From NCBI GenBank assembly GCA_963788325.1, contig CAWBGJ010000001.1, positions 1 through 64,000 of the forward strand: DNA of 64,000 nucleotides, in the 5' to 3' direction. This DNA comes from Prado023 sp963788325. Lineage in GTDB: Bacteria > Actinomycetota > Actinomycetes > S36-B12 > CAIYMF01. Below the pieces are notes generated by a model. The model had not been told where the DNA came from. It saw only the letters and a list, made by a program, of their open reading frames with translations, and searched no databases. The translations under genes and the position numbers were made by a program. Below, one piece after another: positions 35,839-44,785 of this stretch (position 1 is the first letter of the stretch; the number at the start of each line of letters is the position of its first letter).

Positions 35839-36527
35839 GGTCGGGCACCGGGTGGCACCAGGCCGGTCAGGAACGGGTTGACCCGCCGCTCGGTGCCGAT
35901 CGTCGTGGTCTCACCGTGGCCCGGCAGGACGAGCATGTCGTCGGGCTGGGTGAGGACCACCCGGGCCAATGAGTCGAGCATCGCCGCGTGGTCGCCGCCC
36001 GGCAGGTCGGTGCGCCCGATCGCCCCGGCGAAGAGCAGGTCCCCGGAGAGCATCAGCGGCTCGGCGCCGGTGTCCATCATCCGGAAGGCCGTGGACCCCT
36101 GGGTGTGGCCGGGCGCGTGGTCAGCCGTGAAGGTCATCCCGGCGATCTCCAACTGCGCGCCGTCCGCCAGCTCGCGAACGTCGGAGGGCTCAGCGAAGTC
36201 CGTGGCCCCCACCACGGAGGCGAACATCATCCGGGTCTCACCCGAGACGCCGGCCCACGGATCGGCGAGCAGGTGGCGGTCCTGCGGGTGGATCCACGCG
36301 GGGATGTCGTAGCCGTCGCAGACCGGGAGCACCGACCACATGTGGTCCAGGTGTCCGTGCGTGAGCACGACCGCCACCGGACGCAGCCCATGCTCAGCGA
36401 CGATCGACTCGATCCCGGCTCGGCAGTCCATGCCTGGGTCGATGATGACGGCCTCGCTGCGCGGCCCGGGCGCCAGGACCCAGCAGTTGGTCCCGAACGG
36501 GCCTGCCGGGAAGCCGGCGATGAGCAT
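35835..36527 (-). CDS. Metallo-beta-lactamase-fold hydrolase (glyoxalase II-like)
   Basis: This is a 230-residue soluble dinuclear-zinc hydrolase. The signature THGHLDH lies at about residues 58-64, with the third histidine in ADHAPGHTQGS, the bridging aspartate in LMLSGDLLFAG and the final histidine in VLPGHGETTTIG. Its place upstream of hisS-aspS and near rel is the usual actinobacterial one. The closest named relatives are hydroxyacylglutathione-hydrolase-like enzymes, whose true substrate in these bacteria is unknown. The ATG at 36527 has a GAGGGAG site; a longer frame from 36821 runs through the intergenic repeat and is rejected. Confidence 0.88.
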   Translation of the reverse strand: MLIAGFPAGPFGTNCWVLAPGPRSEAVIIDPGMDCRAGIESIVAEHGLRPVAVVLTHGHLDHMWSVLPVCDGYDIPAWIHPQDRHLLADPWAGVSGETRMMFASVVGATDFAEPSDVRELADGAQLEIAGMTFTADHAPGHTQGSTAFRMMDTGAEPLMLSGDLLFAGAIGRTDLPGGDHAAMLDSLARVVLTQPDDMLVLPGHGETTTIGTERRVNPFLTGLVPPGARP

Positions 36528-36675
36528 GCGTGCTCCCTCGGTGCGGTTGGACACGGTGGTCAGACGGTGGGCACACGCCCCCGGCCAAGGGTATCGGTGC
36601 GGGCTCAGGTCGGCCCAATCCCGACGTCGCTGCCGATCAACCGAGCCCGCTCCCGGTTTCGGCGCCGACGCAACC

Positions 36676-36824
36676 GAAGCGGTCGTTCTGCGCGGGGTCG
36701 GATCAGCGTGACCGGGAGACGCACTCGAAGTGGTCGTTCCGGCAGGCCCACGGGGACCCAGAACGACCACTTCGAGTGCGTGGCAGCCGGGGGCGGCTCC
36801 CGCCCCTGCGAGAACGACCACGTG
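36676..36824. repeat. Nested inverted repeat in a divergent intergenic region
   Basis: The 407-base gap between the hydrolase and the cyclophilin holds four copies of GAAG-YGGTCGTTC or its complement. The first two are direct (36676 and 36727) and the second two inverted (36761 and 36812), all symmetric about 36750 and spaced 51 bases within each pair. The inner pair is a perfect 20-bp inverted repeat (36720-36739 with 36761-36780). A candidate -10 TAGACT for the cyclophilin lies at 36889-36894. The element could be an operator or a REP-like sequence; nothing else is recognised in the gap. Confidence 0.8.
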
Positions 36825-36934
36825 GGGCGCTCCGGTGCGGCGCGCCCCAACCCCACCGGGGGTCGTGCCCAGTGCGCACCACCGGACCTAGACTCACCGC
36901 GTCACGCAGTCACCACCAGACCCTGGGAGCACCC

Positions 36935-37822
36935 GTGTCCAACCCCAAGAAGCCGGGGACCGGCGCCACCAACAAGCGCCGGCGCGAGTTGGCGGCTGCC
37001 AAGCGGGACCGGCAGGCAGCCAGGCGTGCGGCCCGTGACGAGCAGCACCGCCGGCGGCTGATCGTCGGGTGGAGCATCGCCGCGCTGGTCGCTGTGTTCA
37101 CGGTGGCCGCCCTGGTGTTCTGGCCCGACACCTCGGCCGATGACGTCGCCGACCCTGCGGCGTCGGCCTCGGCCTCGCCGAACCCGGACGCCAGCGCCAG
37201 CGCGGCGCCCAGCGCGAGCGCTGCTCCCCAACCGAGCATCGTGCCGGTCGAGGGCTGCGGACCGGCCCCCACCCCCCCGGCTGACCCGCAGTCGTGGGAC
37301 ACCGCCCCGGCAATGGCCCTCGAGGACGGCACCGACTACACGCTCACCCTGGCGACCAACTGCGGGGACATCGTGATCAACACCGCAGCTGCCGAGGCAC
37401 CCGAGACCGTGAACTCGATGCTCTGGCTGGCCGACCAGGGGTACTTCGACTCCACGCTGTGCCACCGGCTGACCACGCAGGGCATCTTCGTCCTGCAGTG
37501 TGGCGACCCGAGCGCCACCGGCAGCAGCGGTCCCGGATACACAGTGCCCGACGAGAACCTGCCCGCCGAGGCCGACGCCAACTACCCCGCGGGGACCGTC
37601 GCGATGGCCAACGCCGGCCCGGGAACCGCCGGCAGCCAGTTCTTCATCGTCTACGAGGACACCACCCTGCCCCCGAGCTACACGATCTGGGGCCAGGTGA
37701 CTGAGGGCCTTGACATCGTGGAGCGGATCGCGGCGGCCGGAGTGCAGGGCGGGGGCACCGACGGGTCGCCCGCCGCACCGATCGGGATCGAGAAGGCCAC
37801 CGTCAGCACCTCGAAGGGCTGA
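36935..37822 (+). CDS. Membrane-anchored cyclophilin-type peptidyl-prolyl isomerase
   Basis: This 295-residue protein has a basic cytoplasmic N-terminus (KKPGTGATNKRRRELAAAKRDRQ), a membrane helix (residues about 46-66, WSIAALVAVFTVAALVFW), a Ser/Ala/Pro-rich spacer and an extracellular cyclophilin domain (about 125-295). The domain keeps TVNSMLWLADQGYFD, HRLTTQGIFVLQCGDP and GTAGSQFFIVYEDT. The canonical catalytic arginine of FHRVI is in the CHRLTT segment, as in many actinobacterial anchored cyclophilins. It probably helps secreted proteins fold. The GTG at 36935 is preceded by GGGAG. Confidence 0.9.
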   Translation: MSNPKKPGTGATNKRRRELAAAKRDRQAARRAARDEQHRRRLIVGWSIAALVAVFTVAALVFWPDTSADDVADPAASASASPNPDASASAAPSASAAPQPSIVPVEGCGPAPTPPADPQSWDTAPAMALEDGTDYTLTLATNCGDIVINTAAAEAPETVNSMLWLADQGYFDSTLCHRLTTQGIFVLQCGDPSATGSSGPGYTVPDENLPAEADANYPAGTVAMANAGPGTAGSQFFIVYEDTTLPPSYTIWGQVTEGLDIVERIAAAGVQGGGTDGSPAAPIGIEKATVSTSKG

Positions 37823-37879
37823 GTCCGCGCGACACGCGTGGGATGATGGCCCGGATCGCGACTACGGAGGGTTGCCAGC

Positions 37880-39121
37880 ATGACCGAGCACGACCACGGA
37901 CGCGTCGCCGACGACGGCACGGTGTATGTCCGGCGCCCCGACGGCGAGGAGGTGGCCGTCGGCCAGTGGGCGGCTGGCGCGCCGGCCGAGGGCCTTGCCT
38001 TCTTCGAGCGCAAGTACGAGGGACTCAAGGCTGAGGCGGAGCTGCTGATCGCCCGGCTCAAGGACGGCAAGGGGTCGGCGGAGAACGTGTCGATCGTCGT
38101 GGCCAAGCTCCAGGACGCCGTGGCGAACCCGCACCTCGTCGGTGATCTGGCCGTGCTCTCGGAGCTGTCCGAGCGGATCACGGCCGCTGGCCAGGCACAG
38201 GCCGAGGCGGCGGCCGCAGCCAAGGCGGCCGCCCGGGCCGAGACGCTGGCCGCGCGCACCACGATCGTCGAGGAGGCCGAGACCCTGGGCGATTCGACCC
38301 AGTGGAAGTCGACCGGCGAGCGCTTCAAGGCCCTGCAGGACAGCTGGACCGCGCTGCCGCGTGGGGACCGGTCCAGCCGCGATGCCGAGCAGGAGCTCTG
38401 GAAGCGCTTCAGCGCCGCCCGCTCCACGTTCGACAAGGCTCGTCGGGTGCACTTCGCCCACCTCGACGCCCAGCGCAAGGAGGCCAACGCCGCCAAGGAG
38501 GCGATCATCGCCCGGGCCGAGGCGCTGTCCTCGAGCACCGACTGGGTCGAGACAGCCCGTTCCTACCGCGGCCTGATGGACGAGTGGAAGGCTGCCCCCC
38601 GCGGCGGGCGCAACGACGAGGACCGACTCTGGACTCGCTTCCGCGCCGCCCAGGACGTGTTCTTCGGGGCCCGGAACGCCCAGCAGGCCGAACGCGACGG
38701 CGACCAGGCAGAGAACCTGACGGCCAAGGAGGCCCTGGCCACCGAGGCGGAGGCGCTGCTGCCGGTCAAGGACCTCGCTGCTGCCAAGTCCGCCCTGCGC
38801 GGGATCGCCGAGCGCTGGAACGCGATCGGGCACGTGCCCCGCAACGACCGCGACCGGGTCGAGGGCCGACTGCGCAAGGTCGAGGACGCGGTGCGTCGCT
38901 CCGAGGAGGATCAGTGGCGCCGGACCGATCCGGCCAAGCGCGCGCTGGCCGAGTCCACAGTCGAGACGTTCCGTGCGTCGCTGGTCAAGCTCGAGAAGCA
39001 GGCCGACGCTGCTCGGACTGCGGGCAATGACCGGGCTGCGGCCGACCTCGCCGGGCGGATCGACCAGACCCGCGCCCTGCTCGAGGCCGCGGAGCACTCG
39101 TTGGCCGAGTACTCCGGCTGA
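37880..39121 (+). CDS. DUF349 domain protein
   Basis: This 413-residue, highly helical cytoplasmic protein contains at least three DUF349 repeats, recognisable as alternating W and K/R motifs (STQWKSTGERFKALQDSW, TDWVETARSYRGLMDEWKAA, LRGIAERWNAIG). The C-terminus is coiled coil (LVKLEKQADAARTAGNDRAA). The ATG at 37880 has a strong GGAGGG site 7 bases before it. It is normally found near rel in actinobacteria. Its role is not established. Confidence 0.85.
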   Translation: MTEHDHGRVADDGTVYVRRPDGEEVAVGQWAAGAPAEGLAFFERKYEGLKAEAELLIARLKDGKGSAENVSIVVAKLQDAVANPHLVGDLAVLSELSERITAAGQAQAEAAAAAKAAARAETLAARTTIVEEAETLGDSTQWKSTGERFKALQDSWTALPRGDRSSRDAEQELWKRFSAARSTFDKARRVHFAHLDAQRKEANAAKEAIIARAEALSSSTDWVETARSYRGLMDEWKAAPRGGRNDEDRLWTRFRAAQDVFFGARNAQQAERDGDQAENLTAKEALATEAEALLPVKDLAAAKSALRGIAERWNAIGHVPRNDRDRVEGRLRKVEDAVRRSEEDQWRRTDPAKRALAESTVETFRASLVKLEKQADAARTAGNDRAAADLAGRIDQTRALLEAAEHSLAEYSG

Positions 39122-39139
39122 TTCTGGGACTGCGCCGGG

Positions 39140-41421
39140 TCAGACGCGGTAGGCGTCGAAGACGCCCTCCACACCACGCACCGCGCGCAACACGGATCCC
39201 AGGTGCTTCGGGTCGCCCATCTCGAAGGTGAACCGCGACATCGCGATGCGTTCCTTGGTGGTGGTCACCGAGGCGCTGAGGATGTCGACGTGGTGGTCGG
39301 ACAGGGCCCTTGTCACGTCCGCCAACAACCGGGAGCGGTCCAGCGCTTCAACCTGGATGTTGACCAGGAACACCGACGAGGCGCCCGGGGACCATGCCAC
39401 CGGGACGAAGCGCTCAGCCTGGCCGGCCATGGACGAGACGTTCGAGCAGTCCTGGCGATGCACCGACACGCCGTTGCCCCGAGTCACGAAGCCGGTGATC
39501 TCATCGCCCGGAACGGGGGTGCAGCAGCGCGCGAGCTTGACCCAGACATCGCCGTGGTTGGCACCGATCACCGTCACCCCCGCATCGGCATCGGCCCGCT
39601 GGCGCAGCTTGGGCATCGCCTGCGGGGTCACGGCCTCCGCGGCGTCGTCGGCGGCTGCGGCCGGCCCGCCCGCCGTGGCGACGAGGCGGTGGATGACCGT
39701 CTGGGGTCCGATCCTGCCCTCACCGATGGCGGCATAGAGGGCGCTGACATCTGACTGGCGCAGGTCGGCGGCCACGGCGGTCAGCGCCGCGGTGGACAGC
39801 AGCCGGTGCACCGAGACACCTTCCTTGCGCATGGCCTTGAGCAGCTGGTCCTTGCCCTTCTCGATGGCCTCCTCGCGGCGCTCGTGGGCGAACCACGCCT
39901 GATCTTGCTGCGGGCCCGCGGGCTGCGCACGAAGGTCAGCCAGTCGCGGCTCGGGCCCGCCCCCTCGGCCTTGGAGGTGAACACCTCGACCACGTCGCCG
40001 TTGTCCAGCTGGCGGTCCAGCGCGACCAGGCGGCCGTTCACCCGCGCGCCGATGCAGCGATGACCCGACCTCGGTGTGCACCGCATAGGCGAAGTCGACC
40101 GGCGTCGAGCCGGAGGGCAGCGTGATCACATCCCCCTTCGGGGTGAAGACGAAGATCTCGGTGGAGCGCAGGTCGTAGCGCAGCGACTCGAGGAACTCGC
40201 CCGGGTCGGCGGCCTCCCGCTGCCAGTCGAGCAGCTGGCGCATCCAGGCCAGGTCGATCTCGGCGGCGCCAGCTTGCCAGCCCGCCCTTGGTCTCCTTGT
40301 AGCGCCAGTGCGCGGCGATGCCGTACTCGGCGGTGCGGTGCATGTCGCGGGTGCGGATCTGCACCTCGAGCGGCTTGCCCTCCGGCCCGACGACGGTGGT
40401 GTGCAGCGACTGGTACACGCCGAACCGGGGCTGGGCGATGTAGTCCTTGAACCGCCCGGCCATCGGCTGCCACAGCGAGTGCACGACGCCGACGGCGGCG
40501 TAGCAGTCGCGGATCTCGTCGCACAGGATGCGCACGCCGACCAGGTCGTGGATGTCGTCGAAGTCGCGGCCCTTGACGATCATCTTCTGGTAGATCGACC
40601 AGTAGTGCTTGGGCCGGCCCTCGACCGTGGCGCTGATCCGCGCTGCGCGCAGCGCGGTCCTCGATCTCGCCGACACCTGGCCAGGTAGGTGTCCGCGAGC
40701 CGGCGCCCGCTGGGCGACCAGCCGCACGATCTCCTCGTACTTCTTGGGGTGCAGGATCGCGAACGACAGGTCCTCGAGCTCCCACTTGACGGTCGCCATG
40801 CCCAGCCGATGGGCCAGCGGCGCGATGACCTCCAGCGTCTCGCGGGCCTTGTCGGCCTGCTTCTCCGGCGGCAGGAAGCGCATGGTGCGCATGTTGTGCA
40901 GCCGGTCGGCGACCTTGATCACCAGCACCCGGAGGTCGCGGGCCATCGCGATGATCATCTTGCGGATGGTCTCCGCCGGCGGCGGACTCGCCCAGCGCGA
41001 CCTTGTCGAGCTTGGTCACGCCGTCGACCAGGGTGGCCGATCTCGTCACCGAAGTCCGCGGGCAGGAGCGTCCAGCGTGTAGCCGGTGTCCTCGACGGTG
41101 TCGTGCAGCAGCGCGGCGACCAGCGTCGGTGGTGTCCATGCCGAGGTCGGCCAGGATCTTGGCGACGGCCAGCGGGTGGGTGATGTACGGGTCGCCGGAG
41201 CGGCGCTTCTGCTCCCGGTGCATCTCGGCGGCGGTCTGGTGGGCCTGGATGACCACGCGTGTGTCGGATCGGGGGTGGTACTGCCGAAGCGAGCGCAGCA
41301 CCGGATCGAGGTCCGCGGGGATCCCCGAGCCGCCCCGATTGGCCAACCGGGACAGCCGGGAGCGCAGCCCCGAGGCTGACTCCACCGCCGAATCGACCGG
41401 CAGCGTCTCCGGATCGGCCAC
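39140..41421 (-). CDS. rel: Bifunctional (p)ppGpp synthetase/hydrolase Rel, with ten single-base indels in this sequence
   Basis: Rel makes and degrades the stringent-response alarmone. Reading across frames gives the hydrolase HD domain (VAALLHDTVEDTGYTLDA), the synthetase domain (GRPKHYWSIYQKMIVKGRDF and FGVYQSLHTTVVGPEGKPLE), a TGS domain (VFTPKGDVITLPSGSTPVDFAYAVHTEVG), the zinc/helical region (ARCCTPVPGDEITGFVTRGNG) and a C-terminal ACT domain (SVFLVNIQVEALDRSRLLADVT). Nine +1 insertions (about 41127, 41071, 41040, 40982, 40697, 40683, 40648, 40268, 40055) and one -1 deletion (about 39901) break it. Correcting all ten gives exactly 757 residues, close to actinobacterial Rel. Every motif survives, so I regard the gene as real with local sequence error rather than decay. 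Confidence 0.85.
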
Positions 41422-41481
41422 GCGTACCTCCCTGTCGCTAGGGGCGAGTGTACGGCGCGCGTCGCGCAGGTGCGCCGGTGC

Positions 41482-42654
41482 TCAGTGCCGGTCGGCCCGA
41501 CTGCTGCGCTTGGGCTGGTTGCGCGGCCCGCCCGAGCTGCGCCGGGCGCGGGCCCGATCCATCGCCTCGGTGCTCTCGCCCTCGGCCTGGGCCACGCCCT
41601 CCTCGGCCACATCGACCGCCACAGCCGAGCCTGAACCGGAGGACCCCTCGCGCAGGGTGCCGGCCTGCGCAACCGTGGCGCTGCCCCGTGCGCCCGACCC
41701 ACGCGCCTGCACCCGGCGAGCCAGGGCCTGCATCTGCGGATCTCGCTCCATGAGCTGGCACAGGACTGGCGTGGCGATGAAGATCGACGAGTACGTGCCG
41801 GCGGCCATGCCGACGAACAGCGCCAGCGCAAGGTCCTTGAGGGTGCCGGCCCCGAGGATGCCGGCTCCGACGACCAGGATCGCGGCCACCGGGAGCAGCG
41901 CGACGATCGAGGTGTTGATGCTGCGGACCAGAGTCTGGTTGACCGCGAGGTTCGCCGACTGGGAGTAGGTCTGGCGGCTCTGTCCGAGCACCCCGCGGGT
42001 GTTCTCCTTGACCTTGTCGAACACGACCACGGTGTCATAGAGCGAGTAGCCCAAGATCGTGAGCACGCCGATCACCGTGCTCGGCGTGACCTCGAACTGG
42101 AACAGCGAGTAGACCCCGATCGTGATCAGCACATCGTGGACGAGGGCGACCAGGGCAGCCACGGCCATCCGCCAGTCGAAGTAGATCGCCAGGAAGATGC
42201 TCAGCAGCGCCAGGAACACGACCAGCGCGGTCAGGGCCTTCTGGGTGATCTCACCGCCCCAGGTCGGGCCGACGATCTGCACGGACACGTCGTCGGGGCT
42301 GACCGAGCACGCCTCGGCAAGGGCCGAGCGGATCTCCAGGCTCTCCCCGGTCTCGACAGCCTCGGTGGTGATGCGGATCGAGTCGGCCCCCAGTTGCGTG
42401 ACCGTGCTGGGGGTGACGCCCGTGCTCTGCACCGCGCTGCGGGCCTCGTCGATGGTGCAGGAGTTCGAAGGAACCTGGAACTCCGCCCCACCGGTGAACT
42501 CGATTCCGTAGTTCAGCCCACGCACGAACAGCGAGAGCAACGCGATCAGGAGCACGACCCCAGAGATCGCGTACCACCGGCGGCGCCTGCCGACGATGTT
42601 GTAGGAGATCTCACCGGAGTAGAGCTTGTGGCCGAACGTTGCGATGCGCGACAT
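41482..42654 (-). CDS. secF: Protein translocase subunit SecF
   Basis: SecF is an inner-membrane RND-like subunit that with SecD uses the proton gradient to pull proteins through SecYEG. The 390-residue protein has six membrane helices, the first periplasmic loop with GIEFTGGAEFQV, and the conserved later helices DVLITIGVYSLF and LTILGYSLYDTVVVFDKVKEN. The C-terminal tail is longer than usual, about 95 residues of Ala/Gly/Arg-rich residues. It lies 2 bases after secD and 60 bases before rel; apt, often found between them, is absent. Confidence 0.96.
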   Translation of the reverse strand: MSRIATFGHKLYSGEISYNIVGRRRRWYAISGVVLLIALLSLFVRGLNYGIEFTGGAEFQVPSNSCTIDEARSAVQSTGVTPSTVTQLGADSIRITTEAVETGESLEIRSALAEACSVSPDDVSVQIVGPTWGGEITQKALTALVVFLALLSIFLAIYFDWRMAVAALVALVHDVLITIGVYSLFQFEVTPSTVIGVLTILGYSLYDTVVVFDKVKENTRGVLGQSRQTYSQSANLAVNQTLVRSINTSIVALLPVAAILVVGAGILGAGTLKDLALALFVGMAAGTYSSIFIATPVLCQLMERDPQMQALARRVQARGSGARGSATVAQAGTLREGSSGSGSAVAVDVAEEGVAQAEGESTEAMDRARARRSSGGPRNQPKRSSRADRH

Positions 42655-42656
42655 GG

Positions 42657-44357
42657 CTAGCGCCTCCCTGCCGTGGTTGAGGGGCGTGCTGCCGGTCTGT
42701 CGGGGATCCCCAGACGCTTGGGGTCAACCCCGGACAGCGGGTGTCCGGAACCGAAGAACTTCGTGGCTGCCAGCAGTCCGACGACCGGCCGGGTGAAGGT
42801 GAAGGCCACCAGCACGTCGACCAGGGTCGTCAGGCCTAGCGCGAAGGCGAATCCGCGCACGCTGCCGATGCTCAGCACGTAGAGCACCGCCGCGCCGAGG
42901 AACGATACGAAGTCGGCGGCCAGCAGGGTGCGCCTTGCCCGGATCCATCCCGCGTCCACCGCCACCCGCAGGCTGCGACCGTCGCGCACCTCGTCGCGCA
43001 GGCGCTCGAAGTACACGATGAACGAGTCGGCGGTGATGCCGATGGCCACGATGGCTCCGGCGACCCCGGCCAGGGTGAGCGTGAAGCCCAACGTGCGCCC
43101 GAAGATGACGAACAGGCAGTAGGTGATGATCCCGGCCACGATCAGGCTGGCCACGGCCACGAGGCCCAGCGCCCGGTAGTAGGCCAGCAGGTAGAGGGCG
43201 ACGAGGATCAGGCCGATCGCACCGGCGAGAAGGCCGGCGCGCAGGTAGTCCGCTCCCACCGTCGGTGTGATCGAGGTGATCTGGCCGACCTCGAGGCTGA
43301 TCGGCAGCGAGCCGAACTTCAGCACGTTGGCCAGGTCCCGAGCCTCATCGACGGTGAACTCGCCGGTGATCGAGGCCTGCCCCCCGCCGATCGGCTCGAT
43401 GAACTGCGGTGCGCTGTAGACCACGCCGTCGAGCACGATCGCGAACTGGTTCTGCGGAGGGTCGTTGTCCCAGATCTCGGTGGAGATGTCGGCCAGGGCA
43501 GTGGCTCCCGAGGCGTTGAACTCCAGCGAGACCGACCACTTGTTGGTCTGCGGGTCCAGCTGCGCCGTTGCGTTGGTCACCTCGGTGCCCTTGATGAACG
43601 CGGGCTGCAGCAGGTACTTGGCCGCGCCCTCGCGATCGCAGGTCGCCAGCCAGAGGGCCTGGTCATCGGGGGTGCCCGCGCGGTTCTCCGGCAGCGTGCA
43701 GTCCAGCCGCAAGGCACGCTCCTGGAACTCCACGTCGTTCTCCGGCGCCTGCACCGGGATCTCGGGCTGCTCCACCGGGGGGGCCGGCGCCGGGCTGGCC
43801 GACGCACTGGGCTCCTCGGAGGCCGCAGGATCAGGGGTCTGCTCGGAAGGGCTCGGCGAAGCCGCCGCGTCCGTGGCGGTCGGGGTGGGCTGGGCCTCGG
43901 TGGGAGTGGGGGACACATCGGGCTCGTCCACCGGGGCGTTCGGGTCAACCGCCTCGGGACTGGTCAGGGCCTCGACTGCCCGGAAGGCCAGCTGCGCGGT
44001 GCGCCCCACGAGTTCGACCAGTCGATCCTGCGGCACCGAACCGGGCACGGAGACGATGATCGCGGCGTTGTCGCCGGACCCCTGGACGGTGACCTCGGAC
44101 TCAGCCACGCCCAGGCCGTTGACTCGCTGGCGGATGATGCCGACCGCCTGCGTGAGCTGCTCGTCGGTGATAGCACCTTCCGCACCAGGCGCGGACGTCG
44201 GCAGCAATGTCACCTGGGTGCCGCCCTGCAGGTCCAGGCCCAACTGCGGGGTGTGCGTCTGCCCCGGCCAGAAGGCCCAGGCCACCAGGCCGATCACCAG
44301 CAGGATCAGCGGGCCGAGCACCCGCCAGGGACGATAGGTGGACGTGCTGCTAGCCAC
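42657..44357 (-). CDS. secD: Protein translocase subunit SecD
   Basis: SecD is the larger partner of SecF. The 566-residue protein has an N-terminal helix, the P1 head motif LGLDLQGGTQV, a base domain, six membrane segments with GAIGLILVALYLLAYY and VAIGITADSFIVYFERLRDEVR, and the C-terminal GFAFALGLTTLVDV. A Pro/Ser/Thr/Glu-rich insert of about 90 residues interrupts the periplasmic region (VDEPDVSPTPTEAQ and following). The start overlaps yajC by 8 bases. Confidence 0.96.
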   Translation of the reverse strand: MASSTSTYRPWRVLGPLILLVIGLVAWAFWPGQTHTPQLGLDLQGGTQVTLLPTSAPGAEGAITDEQLTQAVGIIRQRVNGLGVAESEVTVQGSGDNAAIIVSVPGSVPQDRLVELVGRTAQLAFRAVEALTSPEAVDPNAPVDEPDVSPTPTEAQPTPTATDAAASPSPSEQTPDPAASEEPSASASPAPAPPVEQPEIPVQAPENDVEFQERALRLDCTLPENRAGTPDDQALWLATCDREGAAKYLLQPAFIKGTEVTNATAQLDPQTNKWSVSLEFNASGATALADISTEIWDNDPPQNQFAIVLDGVVYSAPQFIEPIGGGQASITGEFTVDEARDLANVLKFGSLPISLEVGQITSITPTVGADYLRAGLLAGAIGLILVALYLLAYYRALGLVAVASLIVAGIITYCLFVIFGRTLGFTLTLAGVAGAIVAIGITADSFIVYFERLRDEVRDGRSLRVAVDAGWIRARRTLLAADFVSFLGAAVLYVLSIGSVRGFAFALGLTTLVDVLVAFTFTRPVVGLLAATKFFGSGHPLSGVDPKRLGIPDRPAARPSTTAGRR

Positions 44358-44754
44358 GGTCGGCCTCCCTGCGTGCGCTGGACTGCGCAGGGTCGGGCGT
44401 GTCGATCATGTCGTCTGCCCCATCTGCCCCGTCGGCCGCGTCGACTGCGGCCACGACGTCGACAGACCCCCCGGCGCTGCTCGCGGCGTCCGAGTCCTCC
44501 GCGGGCATGACCCGGGCGATCGCCACCGCCAGCATCTCGATCTCGACGCCGGGGGCCACCTCGAGGACGACCACCTCGTCGTTGATCGCACGCAGCGTGC
44601 CGAACACACCGGCGGTGGTCATGAGCCGCTGGCCGGGGGCCAGCGAGGCCACGAGCTGGTCCTGCTCGCGGCGCCGCCGCTGGGCCGGTCGGATGAGCAG
44701 CAGCCAGAAGGCCGCCGCGATGGCGACCAGGGGCAGGAGGTCGAGCAGGGTCAT
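44350..44754 (-). CDS. yajC: Preprotein translocase accessory subunit YajC
   Basis: YajC is a small single-pass membrane protein that joins the SecDF complex. It begins MTLLDLLPLVAIAAAFWLLLIRPAQRR-like, with one helix and the RPAQRRR motif, then a conserved soluble part (VASLAPGQRLMTTAGVFGTL) and an acidic Asp/Ala-rich tail. It has 134 residues. The ATG at 44754 puts the helix at the N-terminus; an upstream frame to 44838 would overlap ruvB and add unsupported residues. It is first in the yajC-secD-secF operon. Confidence 0.93.
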   Translation of the reverse strand: MTLLDLLPLVAIAAAFWLLLIRPAQRRRREQDQLVASLAPGQRLMTTAGVFGTLRAINDEVVVLEVAPGVEIEMLAVAIARVMPAEDSDAASSAGGSVDVVAAVDAADGADGADDMIDTPDPAQSSARREADRG

Positions 44755-44785
44755 GGAGGGCCTTTCCGCACAATTGCGCCCGATT

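Noticed and set aside
39140..41421. Programmed frameshifting or a rel pseudogene undergoing decay
   Set aside because: Ten indels with every domain preserved and a corrected length of exactly 757 residues do not fit programmed frameshifts (no slippery-site pattern) or neutral decay.
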